NCBI GenBank assembly: GCA_050010455.1
Contig: JBEKLA010000028.1
Span: 1-31,086 of the forward strand
Origin: DATJOQ01 sp050010455
GTDB taxonomy: Bacteria > Desulfobacterota > Binatia > Binatales > Binataceae
Direction of reading: 5' to 3'
Length of the DNA: 31,086 bases
Shown here one piece after another: positions 22,570 to 30,979 of the stretch; positions within the stretch are counted from its first letter, which is position 1; each line of letters opens with the position of its first letter. The notes under the pieces are model-generated. The model was not told the DNA's origin, made no database searches, and saw nothing but the letters and a program-made list of their open reading frames with translations. Made by a program: the position numbers and the translations under genes.

Positions 22570-24486
22570 TTGGCATATCACAACGGCACCGAAGCGCGGG
22601 ATCTCGCCGCGCCGGGCACCCTCAGAGAGAAGCTCTTCGCATTCCTGGAGAGCCGCCCCGTCGGCGCTACTTCCGACGAGTTGCTCGACCTGGTCTTCAG
22701 CGGCCGAGGCTCGGAGCCCGAGTTCGGCGAGCGCTTCATCGCGCGGTTGCTCGGCGCCGATCCCAACTTCGTCTACGATCCCGATAATCAGCGCTGGTCG
22801 CTCAAGAAGAACGAGGCGCTGGCGCTCGCGCTTCGCGAAGCCCAATACGTCGTGGTCGATCTCGAAACCACCGGCGGACGGCCCGGCCCCGGTACGATAA
22901 TCGAGATCGGCGCCTACCGGATGACCGGCCAGCGAATCGCGGAATCCTTCCAGAGCCTGATTCGTCCTCACGGCCCGATCCCGCGTTTCATCAGCGGTCT
23001 CACCTCGATCACCAACGAAATGGTTGCGGGCGCGCCGCCGATCGAGACGGTGCTGCCCGAGTTCCGAAGCTTCCTCGGCGACGCCGTGATGGTGGCGCAC
23101 AACGCGCCGTTCGACTTCGCGTTCCTCGATTTCGAGTTCCGCCGCCTGTTCGGATTGGGCCTGACCAATCGCGTGCTGTGCACGCTCGCGTTGGCGCGCA
23201 GGATGCTGCCGTCGGTGCGGCGCCGGCGTCTCGACGCGCTCGCGGAGCATTTCGGCCTCTCGACCGACGGCCGCCATCGCGGGCTCGGCGACGCGCGGAT
23301 GGCGGCGGAGCTGCTCTCGATCTTCATCGACAGCGCCGAGAAGATGGGCCTCAACCGGCTCGACCGCCTGCTCGATTATCAGCATCGCGGGACCTCCGGG
23401 CGCCGGATCGAGCGCCACGTCTCCGCCGACGTGATCGCGGCGATCCCGCAGACCGCCGGCGTCTACCTGATGCGCAACGAGCGCGGCGATCTGCTCTACG
23501 TCGGCAAGGCGCGCCGGCTCAGGAATCGCGTGGCCTCGTATTTCAACGGAGGCGTCGCGCGCCATCGCAAGACCGTCGAGTTGGTGAATCACGTATGGTC
23601 GATCGAGACCCGGCCGACCGCGACCACGCTCGAAGCGGCGCTGCTCGAAGCGCGGCTGATTCGCGAGCTGAAGCCGCCCTACAATCGGATGCTCAAGAGC
23701 GGGCCGAGCGCGCACTTTATCAAGATCGATCTGATGGACCCGTTCCCGCGCCTGGCGGTCACGGGGCGTCTCAGCGCGCGGCGCGGACTGCTGCAACTGG
23801 GGCCGTTCGTCGGGCGCCGCGGTATCGAGCGTTCGATTCGGGTGCTGTCGCGGATGCTGGGGCTGCGCGTGTGTGCCGGCAAGCTTCAGCCCGCGTCTGA
23901 GTTCTCGCCCTGTATCTACGGACAAATGGGACAATGCCTTGCGCCGTGCAATCTGAGCGTCGGTGAAGAAGAGTACGGTGCGCAGGTGCGGCGCGCGATC
24001 GAATTTCTGAGCGGGCGCAGCACGCCGCTGATGAGCCGGCTTGCGGCCGAGCGCGATCAATCGGCGGCGGCGATGCGCTTCGAAGAAGCTAACCGGCGCC
24101 ATCGCGACCTCGACGCGTTGCGGATGCTCTCGATTCGCGAGCGGCGGCTAAGGCAGGCGGTGACCGAAAACAACCTGGTGATCGAGACCGGCGCCGGAGC
24201 GTCGCGTCAGGCTTACGTCGTGCTGGGTGGGCGCGTCGCGCTCACGATCGGACTTGGCGAGCCGCACGCTATCGAGGAAATCCGCCGCTTCGTCGCCGCC
24301 AACTACGATCGCTATCGCGTCAAGCCGATCACGCGCGACGAACTCGAGCCGATGACGATCGTGTCGCGATGGCTGCGCGAGCGCGAGCCCGACGAGGGCC
24401 AACTGATCTTTCTGAGCGGGTCGCATCTTCCGAGCGAGGCGCTGTGCGGCGCCGCCACCCCGCTCGGAATCGCGGAAGAGGCCTAG
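22570..24486 (+). CDS. DnaQ-like exonuclease fused to UvrC-like GIY-YIG nuclease
   Basis: A 638-residue fusion. An N-terminal helical domain of about 80 residues is followed by a DEDDh 3'-5' exonuclease: VVVDLETTGG with D and E ligands, VAHNAPFDFAF with the third acid, and HRGLGDARMA with the His/Asp pair. Next is a GIY-YIG nuclease like the N-half of UvrC (GVYLMRNERGDLLYVGKARRLRNRV, then EARLIRELKPPYN with the metal Glu). A four-cysteine cluster (GLRVC to CNLS) matches the Fe-S site of UvrC, and a UVR helix follows. The RNase H-like C-half of UvrC, which makes the 5' cut, is absent. So it may nick like the Cho nuclease, coupled to an exonuclease. Similar fusions are known in actinobacteria. 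The start is unclear: the frame is open to TTG 22498; TTG 22570 is my choice. Confidence 0.82.
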   Translation: MAYHNGTEARDLAAPGTLREKLFAFLESRPVGATSDELLDLVFSGRGSEPEFGERFIARLLGADPNFVYDPDNQRWSLKKNEALALALREAQYVVVDLETTGGRPGPGTIIEIGAYRMTGQRIAESFQSLIRPHGPIPRFISGLTSITNEMVAGAPPIETVLPEFRSFLGDAVMVAHNAPFDFAFLDFEFRRLFGLGLTNRVLCTLALARRMLPSVRRRRLDALAEHFGLSTDGRHRGLGDARMAAELLSIFIDSAEKMGLNRLDRLLDYQHRGTSGRRIERHVSADVIAAIPQTAGVYLMRNERGDLLYVGKARRLRNRVASYFNGGVARHRKTVELVNHVWSIETRPTATTLEAALLEARLIRELKPPYNRMLKSGPSAHFIKIDLMDPFPRLAVTGRLSARRGLLQLGPFVGRRGIERSIRVLSRMLGLRVCAGKLQPASEFSPCIYGQMGQCLAPCNLSVGEEEYGAQVRRAIEFLSGRSTPLMSRLAAERDQSAAAMRFEEANRRHRDLDALRMLSIRERRLRQAVTENNLVIETGAGASRQAYVVLGGRVALTIGLGEPHAIEEIRRFVAANYDRYRVKPITRDELEPMTIVSRWLREREPDEGQLIFLSGSHLPSEALCGAATPLGIAEEA

Positions 24487-24500
24487 ATCCGCGACCTTAA

Positions 24501-25208
24501 CTATCGCTTTAAGTTTTCCGCGAACAGCTTCAGCGTCTTCTGCCAGGCGTCTTGGGCGTCGGCGGGACTATGCACATCCTTGCGGGTGTCGTTGAAGAAT
24601 CCGTGCCCGCATCCCTTGTAGATCTTCACCTCCCCCGTCTTGCCGAACTTCTTGAGCCCCGCAGCCAGCCGATCGACGTCCTGGCGCGTGATCCATCCGT
24701 CGTTCTCGCCGTAAACGTAAAAGACCGGGCAGGCGATTTGCCGCAGCTTTTCGTCGGGCGGGATCTGACCGTAGAACGGCGCGGCGGCTTTGATTTCCCT
24801 GGTCGTGCAGGCCAGCAGCAGAGCGAAGCTGCCGCCCATGCAAAAGCCCGTCACGCCGATGCGATCGTCACGGACGTCCTTTTCGCGCGCAAGCCAGTTC
24901 ATCGTGCTCAGCAAATCGTCGACGCCGTCGTCGGGCTTGAGCGCGGTCATCAATTGCCCCGCGACGTTGGGATCGGTGGTTACCTTGTGGCCCTGGCGCG
25001 AGTACAGATCCGGAGCGACGGCGAAGTATCCTTCATTCGCGAATCGCCGCGCGACATCCTTAATGTGTTCGTTGAGGCCCCACCATTCTTGAATAACGAT
25101 CACGGCCGGATGAGGGCCACCCGAGGCCGGTTTCGCCACATAGGCTTTGATCTCGACACTCTCGCCCGGGAAAGTGACATCCTGCGTCACGATATTCTGC
25201 GCGGCCAT
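24501..25208 (-). CDS. Dienelactone hydrolase family protein
   Basis: A 235-residue cytoplasmic alpha/beta hydrolase of the dienelactone hydrolase family. The Cys-Asp-His triad is visible: GFCMGGSFA with nucleophile C123, GENDGW with D170, and GHGFFND with H202. The E41 in QEWWGLN is the residue that pairs with the cysteine in the resting enzyme. The classic reaction opens dienelactones in chlorocatechol breakdown, but most genomic members act on other carboxyl esters. The ATG at 25208 follows GAGGAGGG, so the start is secure. It lies 13 nt after the TPR-SH3 gene on the same strand and is probably co-transcribed with it. The end faces the convergent exonuclease gene. Confidence 0.92.
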   Translation of the reverse strand: MAAQNIVTQDVTFPGESVEIKAYVAKPASGGPHPAVIVIQEWWGLNEHIKDVARRFANEGYFAVAPDLYSRQGHKVTTDPNVAGQLMTALKPDDGVDDLLSTMNWLAREKDVRDDRIGVTGFCMGGSFALLLACTTREIKAAAPFYGQIPPDEKLRQIACPVFYVYGENDGWITRQDVDRLAAGLKKFGKTGEVKIYKGCGHGFFNDTRKDVHSPADAQDAWQKTLKLFAENLKR

Positions 25209-25221
25209 GAACCCTCCTCGA

Positions 25222-25848
25222 TCATTCGGCGGCCGAAGTCGGGATAAACCCGACCGTGCCGTTGCGAAGTTTAATCTGCAACCAATCGCCCGTGATTCCT
25301 GTCACATGCACCCACTTGCGGTGGGTCACCTTGCCTACCACTCGGCTCGTGTTGTCCGGATTCTCGTATACCGGGGAATCATGGGTCAACTGGAATTTCT
25401 TGTCTAGGGCTTTGATTTTGACGGCACGCGGAGCCGAAGGAGGCGCGGGCGTGCTGGCCGGTGTGCTCACGATGGGAGCGGCGGCAGTCGATGCGGCGGT
25501 CGCGCGCACCAGGCGAGGATCGAGCGCCTGGGCGCGGCCGTACTCGACGTCGGCCTCGGCGCTTCGTCCGCTCTGCCTGTCGAGCAGGTTGGCCAACGCG
25601 AAGTGCGGCATCCCGTCCTTGGGCGCCAACCCGATAGCGGTGCGCAATTCGCGCTCGGCGGGTTCGAGCTTGCCGATTTGCTCGTACACCTTGGCAAGCT
25701 CAACGCGGGTGTCGGGATTCCCAGGGTCGAGCGCAACCGCCGCCAGCAGTTGCTCCTCGGCCATCCCGAACTGGCCCTGGCTCAAATAAAACGTTCCCAA
25801 ACCGCCATGGGCCTGAGCGCTTTTGGGGTCGAGCGTCACCGCCTGCAT
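25222..25848 (-). CDS. TPR and SH3-domain protein, 5'-truncated by a frameshift
   Basis: This 208-residue frame encodes tetratricopeptide repeats (FMQAVTLDPKSAQAHGGLG, QLLAAVALDPGNPDTRVELAKVY, ELRTAIGLAPKDGMPHFALANLL, EYGRAQALDP), a Pro/Ala linker, and a C-terminal bacterial SH3-like domain (LTHDSPVYENPDNTSRVVG to the end, with WVHVTGITGDWLQIKL). TPR proteins of this kind are protein-interaction scaffolds of the envelope, and the SH3 domain often binds peptidoglycan-related partners. The first TPR continues upstream in this frame past 25848 to about 25989, but no ATG, GTG or TTG is available there. The proper start lies in another phase at 26059. The ATG at 25848 is only the first start available inside this frame, so a protein made from it would lack the signal peptide and the first repeat. 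Confidence 0.8.
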   Translation of the reverse strand: MQAVTLDPKSAQAHGGLGTFYLSQGQFGMAEEQLLAAVALDPGNPDTRVELAKVYEQIGKLEPAERELRTAIGLAPKDGMPHFALANLLDRQSGRSAEADVEYGRAQALDPRLVRATAASTAAAPIVSTPASTPAPPSAPRAVKIKALDKKFQLTHDSPVYENPDNTSRVVGKVTHRKWVHVTGITGDWLQIKLRNGTVGFIPTSAAE

Positions 25849-26059
25849 GAATTCTTGCCTCGCGGCGTCGGCGTTATGCTGAGCGGTGTAGAGATTGCCC
25901 AGCGCGATATGAACGCGGATGTCGTCGGGAGCTATCTTGGCGGCCGCGCTGTAGTTCTGTTCCGCGACGGTCAGTTGATTCTGCTTCAGGCCTTGTCAAC
26001 GCGATCGCCGAGGCTGCCAGCGTCGCAATCGTCAACGTCCAGAGTCTGCGCATCAGCAT
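25849..26059 (-). pseudogene. Frameshifted 5' end of the TPR-SH3 gene
   Basis: ATG 26059 follows GGAGG at 7 nt spacing and encodes a signal peptide (MLMRRLWTLTIATLAASAIAL). That frame then loses homology and stops at 25874. From about 25989 a different frame reads KQNQLTVAEQNYSAAAKI and DDIRVHIALGNLYTAQHN, a good TPR that joins directly to the downstream protein. One extra base (or two missing) near 25990-26000 explains the change. A real decayed gene, a programmed shift or a sequencing error are all possible. Confidence 0.7.
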
Positions 26060-26261
26060 CAGATTGCCTCCATTGAGGGGTTAGATGGGCGCGAATAATG
26101 GCCGTTCGGGCGAGAATGGGTATCCGCAAGCGCTACCCAGGAGCAGATCAACTTGTATCGCGGTTGCGGCCTTGGCGCGACGTTTTAGTGACTTCTTCCC
26201 GCACATTTTTTTTGATATCGGGGAATTGGCCGATCGAAACCAAATAGGTTATAAAAGCGGC

Positions 26262-26906
26262 GTGCGAGTGGTACTGATTGCCGCCAAGGAACTGGCGTTC
26301 GCCAAGAGCCGGCTCGGAGTGCGTCTCGGTGTCGACGAGCGCAGGCATCTTGCCGAGGAGATGTTTCGCGACGTTTTGGCGGCGGCGGCTAGCTCGCGTC
26401 TTGCTGATCATATCGCGGTGGTCAGTTCCGATCGCACTCTGCTGGAACTCGCGCGCGCGGCCGGCGCGCTGGTGATCGACGAGGAATTCCCGCGCGGGCT
26501 AAACACTGCTGTGCGTCTGGCGACCAACGCGCTGGTCGCTGGAGGCGCGAGCGCCCTGGTCACGTTACTGTCCGATATCCCGCTGGTCACCGGCGACGAT
26601 ATCGACACCGTGTTCGAATCGCTTCCGCGCGCTCCAGGGGTTGTGCTGGTGCCGTCGCGCGATCTGACCGGCACCAACATGCTCGCTCGCACGCCGGGCG
26701 ACGTGCTGCTCACGCGCTTCGGCTCGAACAGCCTCGCGCGCCATCTGGGGGAATGCCGGCGCCTTAATCTCGCCTGCAAGTTGGTCAATCTGCCGCGGCC
26801 TGCGGTCGATCTCGACGTGGTGGCCGACCTGATGGAGTTTATGCGCGTGCCCAGTACCACGCATACGTTTCGGCGGTTGGCGCGGCTTGGACTGGCCGAT
26901 GGCTAA
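26262..26906 (+). CDS. cofC: 2-phospho-L-lactate guanylyltransferase (CofC-like)
   Basis: A 214-residue nucleotidyltransferase of coenzyme F420 synthesis. It condenses GTP with phospholactate, phosphoenolpyruvate or 3-phosphoglycerate, depending on lineage. The N-terminal VVLIAAKELAFAKSRL carries the GTP-binding K-x-SRL motif; LLSDIPLV has the metal Asp; PSRDLTGTNML fits the CofC PSxDGTGTN pattern with Leu for Gly; AVDLDVVADL matches the usual DIDTPEDL. The open frame runs upstream to 26085, but that leader is not conserved and GTG 26262 gives the usual length. A TATAAA at 26250-26255 just before it could make the transcript almost leaderless. No other F420 gene is in the window. Confidence 0.8.
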   Translation: MRVVLIAAKELAFAKSRLGVRLGVDERRHLAEEMFRDVLAAAASSRLADHIAVVSSDRTLLELARAAGALVIDEEFPRGLNTAVRLATNALVAGGASALVTLLSDIPLVTGDDIDTVFESLPRAPGVVLVPSRDLTGTNMLARTPGDVLLTRFGSNSLARHLGECRRLNLACKLVNLPRPAVDLDVVADLMEFMRVPSTTHTFRRLARLGLADG

Positions 26907-26978
26907 ATCCGCGGCACAGGCCGACTACTGATCGCGCGGGCCGTTCCCAAACTTGAATTCATCGCTACAATAGTGCTG

Positions 26979-27758
26979 ATGTCCAACCTGATCGATTTGA
27001 TCGCGTTGCTGGGGTCGTCGCTAATAGAAGGGTTGATCGCCCTGGGGCGCTTCGTGATCTTCCTGCTGAACGCCTGCCTCTACATAGTCACTCCGCCTTA
27101 CAAGCTGCGGCTAACGATACGGCAGATCCGCATAATCGGTGCCGATTCGTTGTTCCTGATCGTGCTGATCGCGGCGTTCACCGGGATGGTGCTCGGTCTG
27201 CAAGGCTACGTCACGCTGAGCAAGTTCGGCTCTGAGAGCGCGCTCGGCACGGTGGTGGCGCTGACGCTGGTGCGGGAGCTCGGTCCGGTGTTGGCGGCAC
27301 TGATGGTGACGGCGCGAGCGGGTTCGGCGATGGCGGCGGAACTGGGTTCGATGCAGGTGACCGAGCAGATCGACGCGCTGACAGTGATGGCGGTGAATCC
27401 GGTGCAGTACCTGGTGTCGCCGCGGCTGTTGGCAGGGGTGATCACCTTCCCGCTGTTGACGGTTATCTTTGACGTCGTCGGAATCCTGGGCGGATACGCG
27501 ATCGGCGTGGGGTTGATGCATGGTCCGTCGTCGGCTTATTTCAACGGTATCCAGGACAACCTGGTTGCGCACGATATCGCCAGCGGCCTTTACAAAGCGC
27601 TGGTCTTCGGTCTCGTGATAACATGGGTCTGTTGTTATAAGGGTTACCACGCGGCGCGGATGGCCGTCGGTATCAGCCGCGCTACGACTGAGGCGGTCGT
27701 GTTGTCGAGCGTGCTGGTGCTGGTGTGGGACTATTTTTTAACTTCGATCCTTCTGTAG
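26979..27758 (+). CDS. mlaE: Phospholipid ABC transporter permease MlaE
   Basis: A 259-residue inner-membrane permease with five to six predicted helices. The coupling region ELGPVLAALMVTARAGSAMAAELG and MQVTEQIDALTVMAVNP is the MlaE/YrbE hallmark. With MlaF and MlaD it forms the complex that moves phospholipids between the inner and outer membranes. ATG 26979 is used; GTG 26973 is an in-frame alternative, and neither has a good ribosome binding site. mlaF follows after 13 nt. The gene lies 72 nt beyond cofC. Confidence 0.93.
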   Translation: MSNLIDLIALLGSSLIEGLIALGRFVIFLLNACLYIVTPPYKLRLTIRQIRIIGADSLFLIVLIAAFTGMVLGLQGYVTLSKFGSESALGTVVALTLVRELGPVLAALMVTARAGSAMAAELGSMQVTEQIDALTVMAVNPVQYLVSPRLLAGVITFPLLTVIFDVVGILGGYAIGVGLMHGPSSAYFNGIQDNLVAHDIASGLYKALVFGLVITWVCCYKGYHAARMAVGISRATTEAVVLSSVLVLVWDYFLTSILL

Positions 27759-27771
27759 AATCGGCGCCCTG

Positions 27772-28569
27772 ATGAATCCGCCAGCTTCCAACGGCTCCGG
27801 CCGCAACGCGATCGAGGTTCGAGACCTGCGGCGGCACTTCGACGCGCAGCAAGTGCTGAAGGGAGTCAACCTCGACTGCCCGCACAAGCAGATCACTACC
27901 GTGGTCGGGCCGAGCGGATGCGGCAAGACGGTGCTGCTCAAGCATCTGAATCTGCTGCTGCGTCCGGACTCCGGCACGATTCTGATCGACGGTATCGACG
28001 TAACCAAGCTTCGGTCGAAGGGGTTGGATCAGGTCCGTGAAAAATTCGGGATGCTGTTCCAGGCGGGGGCGTTGTTCGACTCGATGAGTGTGTTCGACAA
28101 TGTGGCTTTTCCGCTGGTCGAGAAAACGCGCCTGACGATCGACGAGATAGCCCGCAAGGTCGATGAAAAACTCGCTGCGGTTGGCCTCGAAGGGATGGGC
28201 CATAAGTTCCCCTCCGAGATTAGCGGCGGGATGCAGAAGCGGGCCGCGCTCGCGCGGGCGCTGGTCCGCGAGCCCGAGATACTGATGCTGGACGAGCCGA
28301 CCACCGGCTTGGATCCTACTCGGACCGGTTCGATTCACGCCCTAATCCGCCGCACCCAGCAACGCTTCGGCCTGAGTGCGGTGATGGTGAGCCATGACGT
28401 GCCTCAAGTCTTCGAGATTTCGGATCGGGTCGCATTTATGCACGAAGGCAAAATCAGGCTATATGGGACGGTTACCGAAGTGATGGCGGCCGACGATGAA
28501 GTGTTCAAGCGCTTCCTGGCAGGACGAGCCGCTGACGAGGAGGCCGGCGCGGCAGCCGGCGGCCGGTGA
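27772..28569 (+). CDS. mlaF: Phospholipid ABC transporter ATPase MlaF
   Basis: A 265-residue cytoplasmic ABC ATPase. Walker A is GPSGCGKTVLLKH, the Q-loop is MLFQAGALFDSM, the signature is ISGGMQKRAALARAL, Walker B is ILMLDEPTTGLDP and the H-loop is VSHD. The GGMQKR signature and the QAGALFDSM Q-loop are typical of the MlaF branch. The C-terminal EEAGAAAGGR tail is low-complexity. It powers lipid transport by the MlaE permease encoded just upstream, and mlaD follows after 3 nt. Confidence 0.94.
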   Translation: MNPPASNGSGRNAIEVRDLRRHFDAQQVLKGVNLDCPHKQITTVVGPSGCGKTVLLKHLNLLLRPDSGTILIDGIDVTKLRSKGLDQVREKFGMLFQAGALFDSMSVFDNVAFPLVEKTRLTIDEIARKVDEKLAAVGLEGMGHKFPSEISGGMQKRAALARALVREPEILMLDEPTTGLDPTRTGSIHALIRRTQQRFGLSAVMVSHDVPQVFEISDRVAFMHEGKIRLYGTVTEVMAADDEVFKRFLAGRAADEEAGAAAGGR

Positions 28570-28572
28570 ACG

Positions 28573-29106
28573 ATGTACGCAAGTCGCACGACACAACTGA
28601 TAGTGGGCGTATTCGCGCTGATGGGTATCGCGGCGATGGCGTTTTTGTCGCTTCGCCTCGGTAGCGTCGAGTTGTTCACGCCGCCCAGCTACGAGATCTA
28701 CGCCAACTTCGACAATATCGCCGGATTGAAAGACGGAGCCGATATCGAGATCGCGGGAGTGCCGGTGGGCAAGGTCGTGAAGATTGCGCTCAATCAGGAA
28801 CGCGCCCGGCTCACGATGCGGATCGAGGACGGAATTCAGATCGACGAAGAAGCGGTAGCGGCGGTTCGTACTCGCGGGATTATCGGCGACAAGTACCTCG
28901 CGATTTCCCCCGGAGCCAGCGACAAGTATCTGCACAACGGCGGCACGCTGAGGCAGACCGAATCGTCGTTCGTGCTCGAAGACGCGATCGGACAGCTTAT
29001 CAGCGGCTCGTCGATGGGCGGTGAAAAGGAGAAAGGGCAAGGCGGAGGAAAAGGCGGTGGTGATTCTTCGGACCTTCTGGCACCTGCGCCATCGAAGGCA
29101 AAATAG
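28573..29106 (+). CDS. mlaD: MCE-domain lipid-binding protein MlaD
   Basis: A 177-residue protein with one N-terminal membrane helix (IVGVFALMGIAAMAFLSLRL) and a periplasmic MCE domain (YEIYANFDNIAGLKDGADIE, AGVPVGKVVKI, GIIGDKYLAISPG). Subunits form a hexameric ring on the MlaE dimer through which lipid passes. The C-terminus is hydrophilic and Gly/Lys-rich (GGEKEKGQGGGKGGG). That stretch overlaps the start of mlaC. The ATG at 28573 comes 3 nt after the mlaF stop. Confidence 0.93.
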   Translation: MYASRTTQLIVGVFALMGIAAMAFLSLRLGSVELFTPPSYEIYANFDNIAGLKDGADIEIAGVPVGKVVKIALNQERARLTMRIEDGIQIDEEAVAAVRTRGIIGDKYLAISPGASDKYLHNGGTLRQTESSFVLEDAIGQLISGSSMGGEKEKGQGGGKGGGDSSDLLAPAPSKAK

Positions 29107-29746
29107 CGCGCCGGGCGGCCGCTTCCTCTTTGTCGTTCTGGCACTTTCGGTCGTAAGCCTCGCGCCTGGCGTTTTGGTGTCCGCCAACGCGTCGGCAACC
29201 GACGCGATGGCGGAGGCAAAGGCGACGGTCGATCAGGTGCTCCAGATTCTCAAAAATCCGGAGTACAAATCGGCGCCCGCACAGCTTCGGCAAAAGCTGC
29301 GCTCGGTGATCGGCGGCCATTTCGATTTTACTGACATGTCTCGCTCGGCCCTGGGGATTCATTGGGAAAGCCTCTCGGAGCAGCAGCGCAACGAGTTCGT
29401 TCCGATCTTCACCAGCCTGCTGGAATCGGCCTACATGTCCAGGATCGAGAACTATTCCGGACAGCAGATTCAATTCGTGAGGGAAATTTCCGACGGCCCC
29501 GGGTACGCCGAGGTTTACACCAATATCGTGCAGAACGGGGCTCAGCCGATCGGTGTGAATTACAGGCTCAAGCAAAGCGACGGTGGCTGGAAGGTATATG
29601 ATGTGCTGGTCGATGGCATCAGCCTGGTGCAGAACTATCGCGCTCAATTCAATCGCGTCATTAATAGCAGCGGATATGACTCGCTGGTCGAGTTGATCAA
29701 GATGAAAGTGAACCAGGCCGATAGTGCGGCCGGCGGTTCGTCGTAA
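29057..29746 (+). CDS. mlaC: Periplasmic phospholipid-binding protein MlaC
   Basis: A 229-residue Tol-Tgt2/MlaC family protein. A basic N-terminus leads into a hydrophobic signal segment (FLFVVLALSVVSLAPGVLVSA). The mature part has the family pattern: VIGGHFDFTDMSRSALGIHW, ESAYMSRIENYSGQ, and GWKVYDVLVDGISLVQNYRAQF. MlaC ferries phospholipid across the periplasm between MlaD and MlaA. GTG 29057 follows GGAGG at 8 nt and I take it; the open frame reaches GTG 29021 with no such site. The start lies inside mlaD, a 50-nt overlap, so the two are likely translationally coupled. Confidence 0.9.
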   Translation: MVILRTFWHLRHRRQNSAPGGRFLFVVLALSVVSLAPGVLVSANASATDAMAEAKATVDQVLQILKNPEYKSAPAQLRQKLRSVIGGHFDFTDMSRSALGIHWESLSEQQRNEFVPIFTSLLESAYMSRIENYSGQQIQFVREISDGPGYAEVYTNIVQNGAQPIGVNYRLKQSDGGWKVYDVLVDGISLVQNYRAQFNRVINSSGYDSLVELIKMKVNQADSAAGGSS

Positions 29747-29988
29747 TCCGCGATCCGGTTCGAAAAGGGCAGAAACCGGGCCGCGCTGTTGCTTTTCGTT
29801 CTGGTTTTGGGCTGATTTTTAACGTTTGATGAAGCCTTGGCGGTTGCTAACGTCTTCTGATGTAAGCCCGACCTATGGTACAGAGCTTGAGAGGAAAACA
29901 TTACGTGTCGCGGTGTCGGTGCTTCCATCGCACTCGGAGCGAAGTGAGGCTTTGGTCGGAGTGCCAGGGCTTTGATAGAGGAGGAGTC

Positions 29989-30756
29989 GTGAGAGTTAAG
30001 TCTTTGTCCCTGCTGGTGTTGGTTTTGACCCTGGTCTGGAGCATCCCGGTAATCGCGGCTGATGCCGATCCGTCGCAAAGCAACGCTATTCGGGAACCTG
30101 CGGCCACCAGTCCTGCCAGCGGCCAGTCGTCCAGCGACCAGCCTCCTTCCGACCCTCTGGCGCCGTTCAACGAAAAGATGTTCTGGTTTAATCGCCAGCT
30201 CGACGCCTATGTCACCAGGCCTTTGGCAAAAGGCTGGAACGCTATAATGCCGGAAGCTCCGCGCCAGGCCATCGACCGGTTCTTTACCAATGTCGGAGTG
30301 ATCCCGCGCTTTGCGAACAGTCTGTTCCAACTGAAATTCGACGGCGCCGGCCGTGAAGTCAGCCGCTTCGCGATCAACACGACGGTGGGCGTGCTGGGAT
30401 TTTTCGATCCCGCCGACAAGTGGTTCGGAATCAAGCCCAGCAATGAGGATTTCGGCCTGACCTTGGGCCACTACGGCCTCGATGGCGGCCCGTACCTGAT
30501 GCTGCCGGTACTCGGCCCATCCACTATTCGTGATACGGCCGGTCGAGTCGCCGACGGATTCATGAATCCGATCGCTTACCTGCTGCCGTTCTGGCAGGTG
30601 TTTGCTATCGACGCCGGTACGATGGCGGCCCGCGGAATCAACTACGAGTCCCTCAATCTGCAGCTGTTCTCGGACGTCGATCTCTATTCGGTTGATCTTT
30701 ATGGCGCCGTGCAGGACGCCTATCTGCAGAGGAGGAAGCAGCAGCTTAATCAGTAG
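29989..30756 (+). CDS. mlaA: Outer-membrane phospholipid protein MlaA (VacJ family)
   Basis: A 255-residue VacJ-family protein. The signal peptide (LVLVLTLVWSIPVIA) has no lipobox Cys, so unlike E. coli MlaA it is not predicted to be a lipoprotein. The domain begins DPLAPFNEKMFWFNRQLDAYV and shows FTNVGVIPRFANSLFQ, EDFGLTLGHYGL and GPYLMLPVLGPSTIRD. MlaA removes phospholipid from the outer leaflet and passes it to MlaC. GTG 29989 is chosen because AGGAGG lies 4-5 nt before it; the longer open frame from 29875 has a non-signal leader. It lies 242 nt after mlaC in the same direction, so it may have its own promoter. Confidence 0.92.
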   Translation: MRVKSLSLLVLVLTLVWSIPVIAADADPSQSNAIREPAATSPASGQSSSDQPPSDPLAPFNEKMFWFNRQLDAYVTRPLAKGWNAIMPEAPRQAIDRFFTNVGVIPRFANSLFQLKFDGAGREVSRFAINTTVGVLGFFDPADKWFGIKPSNEDFGLTLGHYGLDGGPYLMLPVLGPSTIRDTAGRVADGFMNPIAYLLPFWQVFAIDAGTMAARGINYESLNLQLFSDVDLYSVDLYGAVQDAYLQRRKQQLNQ

Positions 30757-30792
30757 GCCTCGCCAGGATAGCGTTCGTCAAGCAATAACGCC

Positions 30793-30820
30793 GCGGGCTC
30801 TCAGAGATCTGAGGGCCCGC
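30793..30820 (+). terminator. Hairpin after mlaA
   Basis: GCGGGCTCTCAG (30793-30804) pairs with 30809-30820 around an AGAT loop; one T/G pair is a wobble in plus-strand RNA. It begins 37 nt past the mlaA stop. No T-run follows. Confidence 0.55.
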
Positions 30821-30979
30821 AGCGCTTCAGGTTCATAACCAGCCTACGTTGCGGCCGATCTCGCCGTCATATCCAGCCGACCGCCGGTGGGTGCCACCTG
30901 AGAGTACGCGCCGCCCCGTCATCAAGATCTTCGGAGCTTGAAAAGGCGTTATGGGGAAAACCATCATCGCCGCTGTCAA

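Noticed and set aside
22501..24102. 533-codon minus-strand frame
   Set aside because: Antisense to the exonuclease-UvrC fusion, whose catalytic motifs are all on the plus strand.
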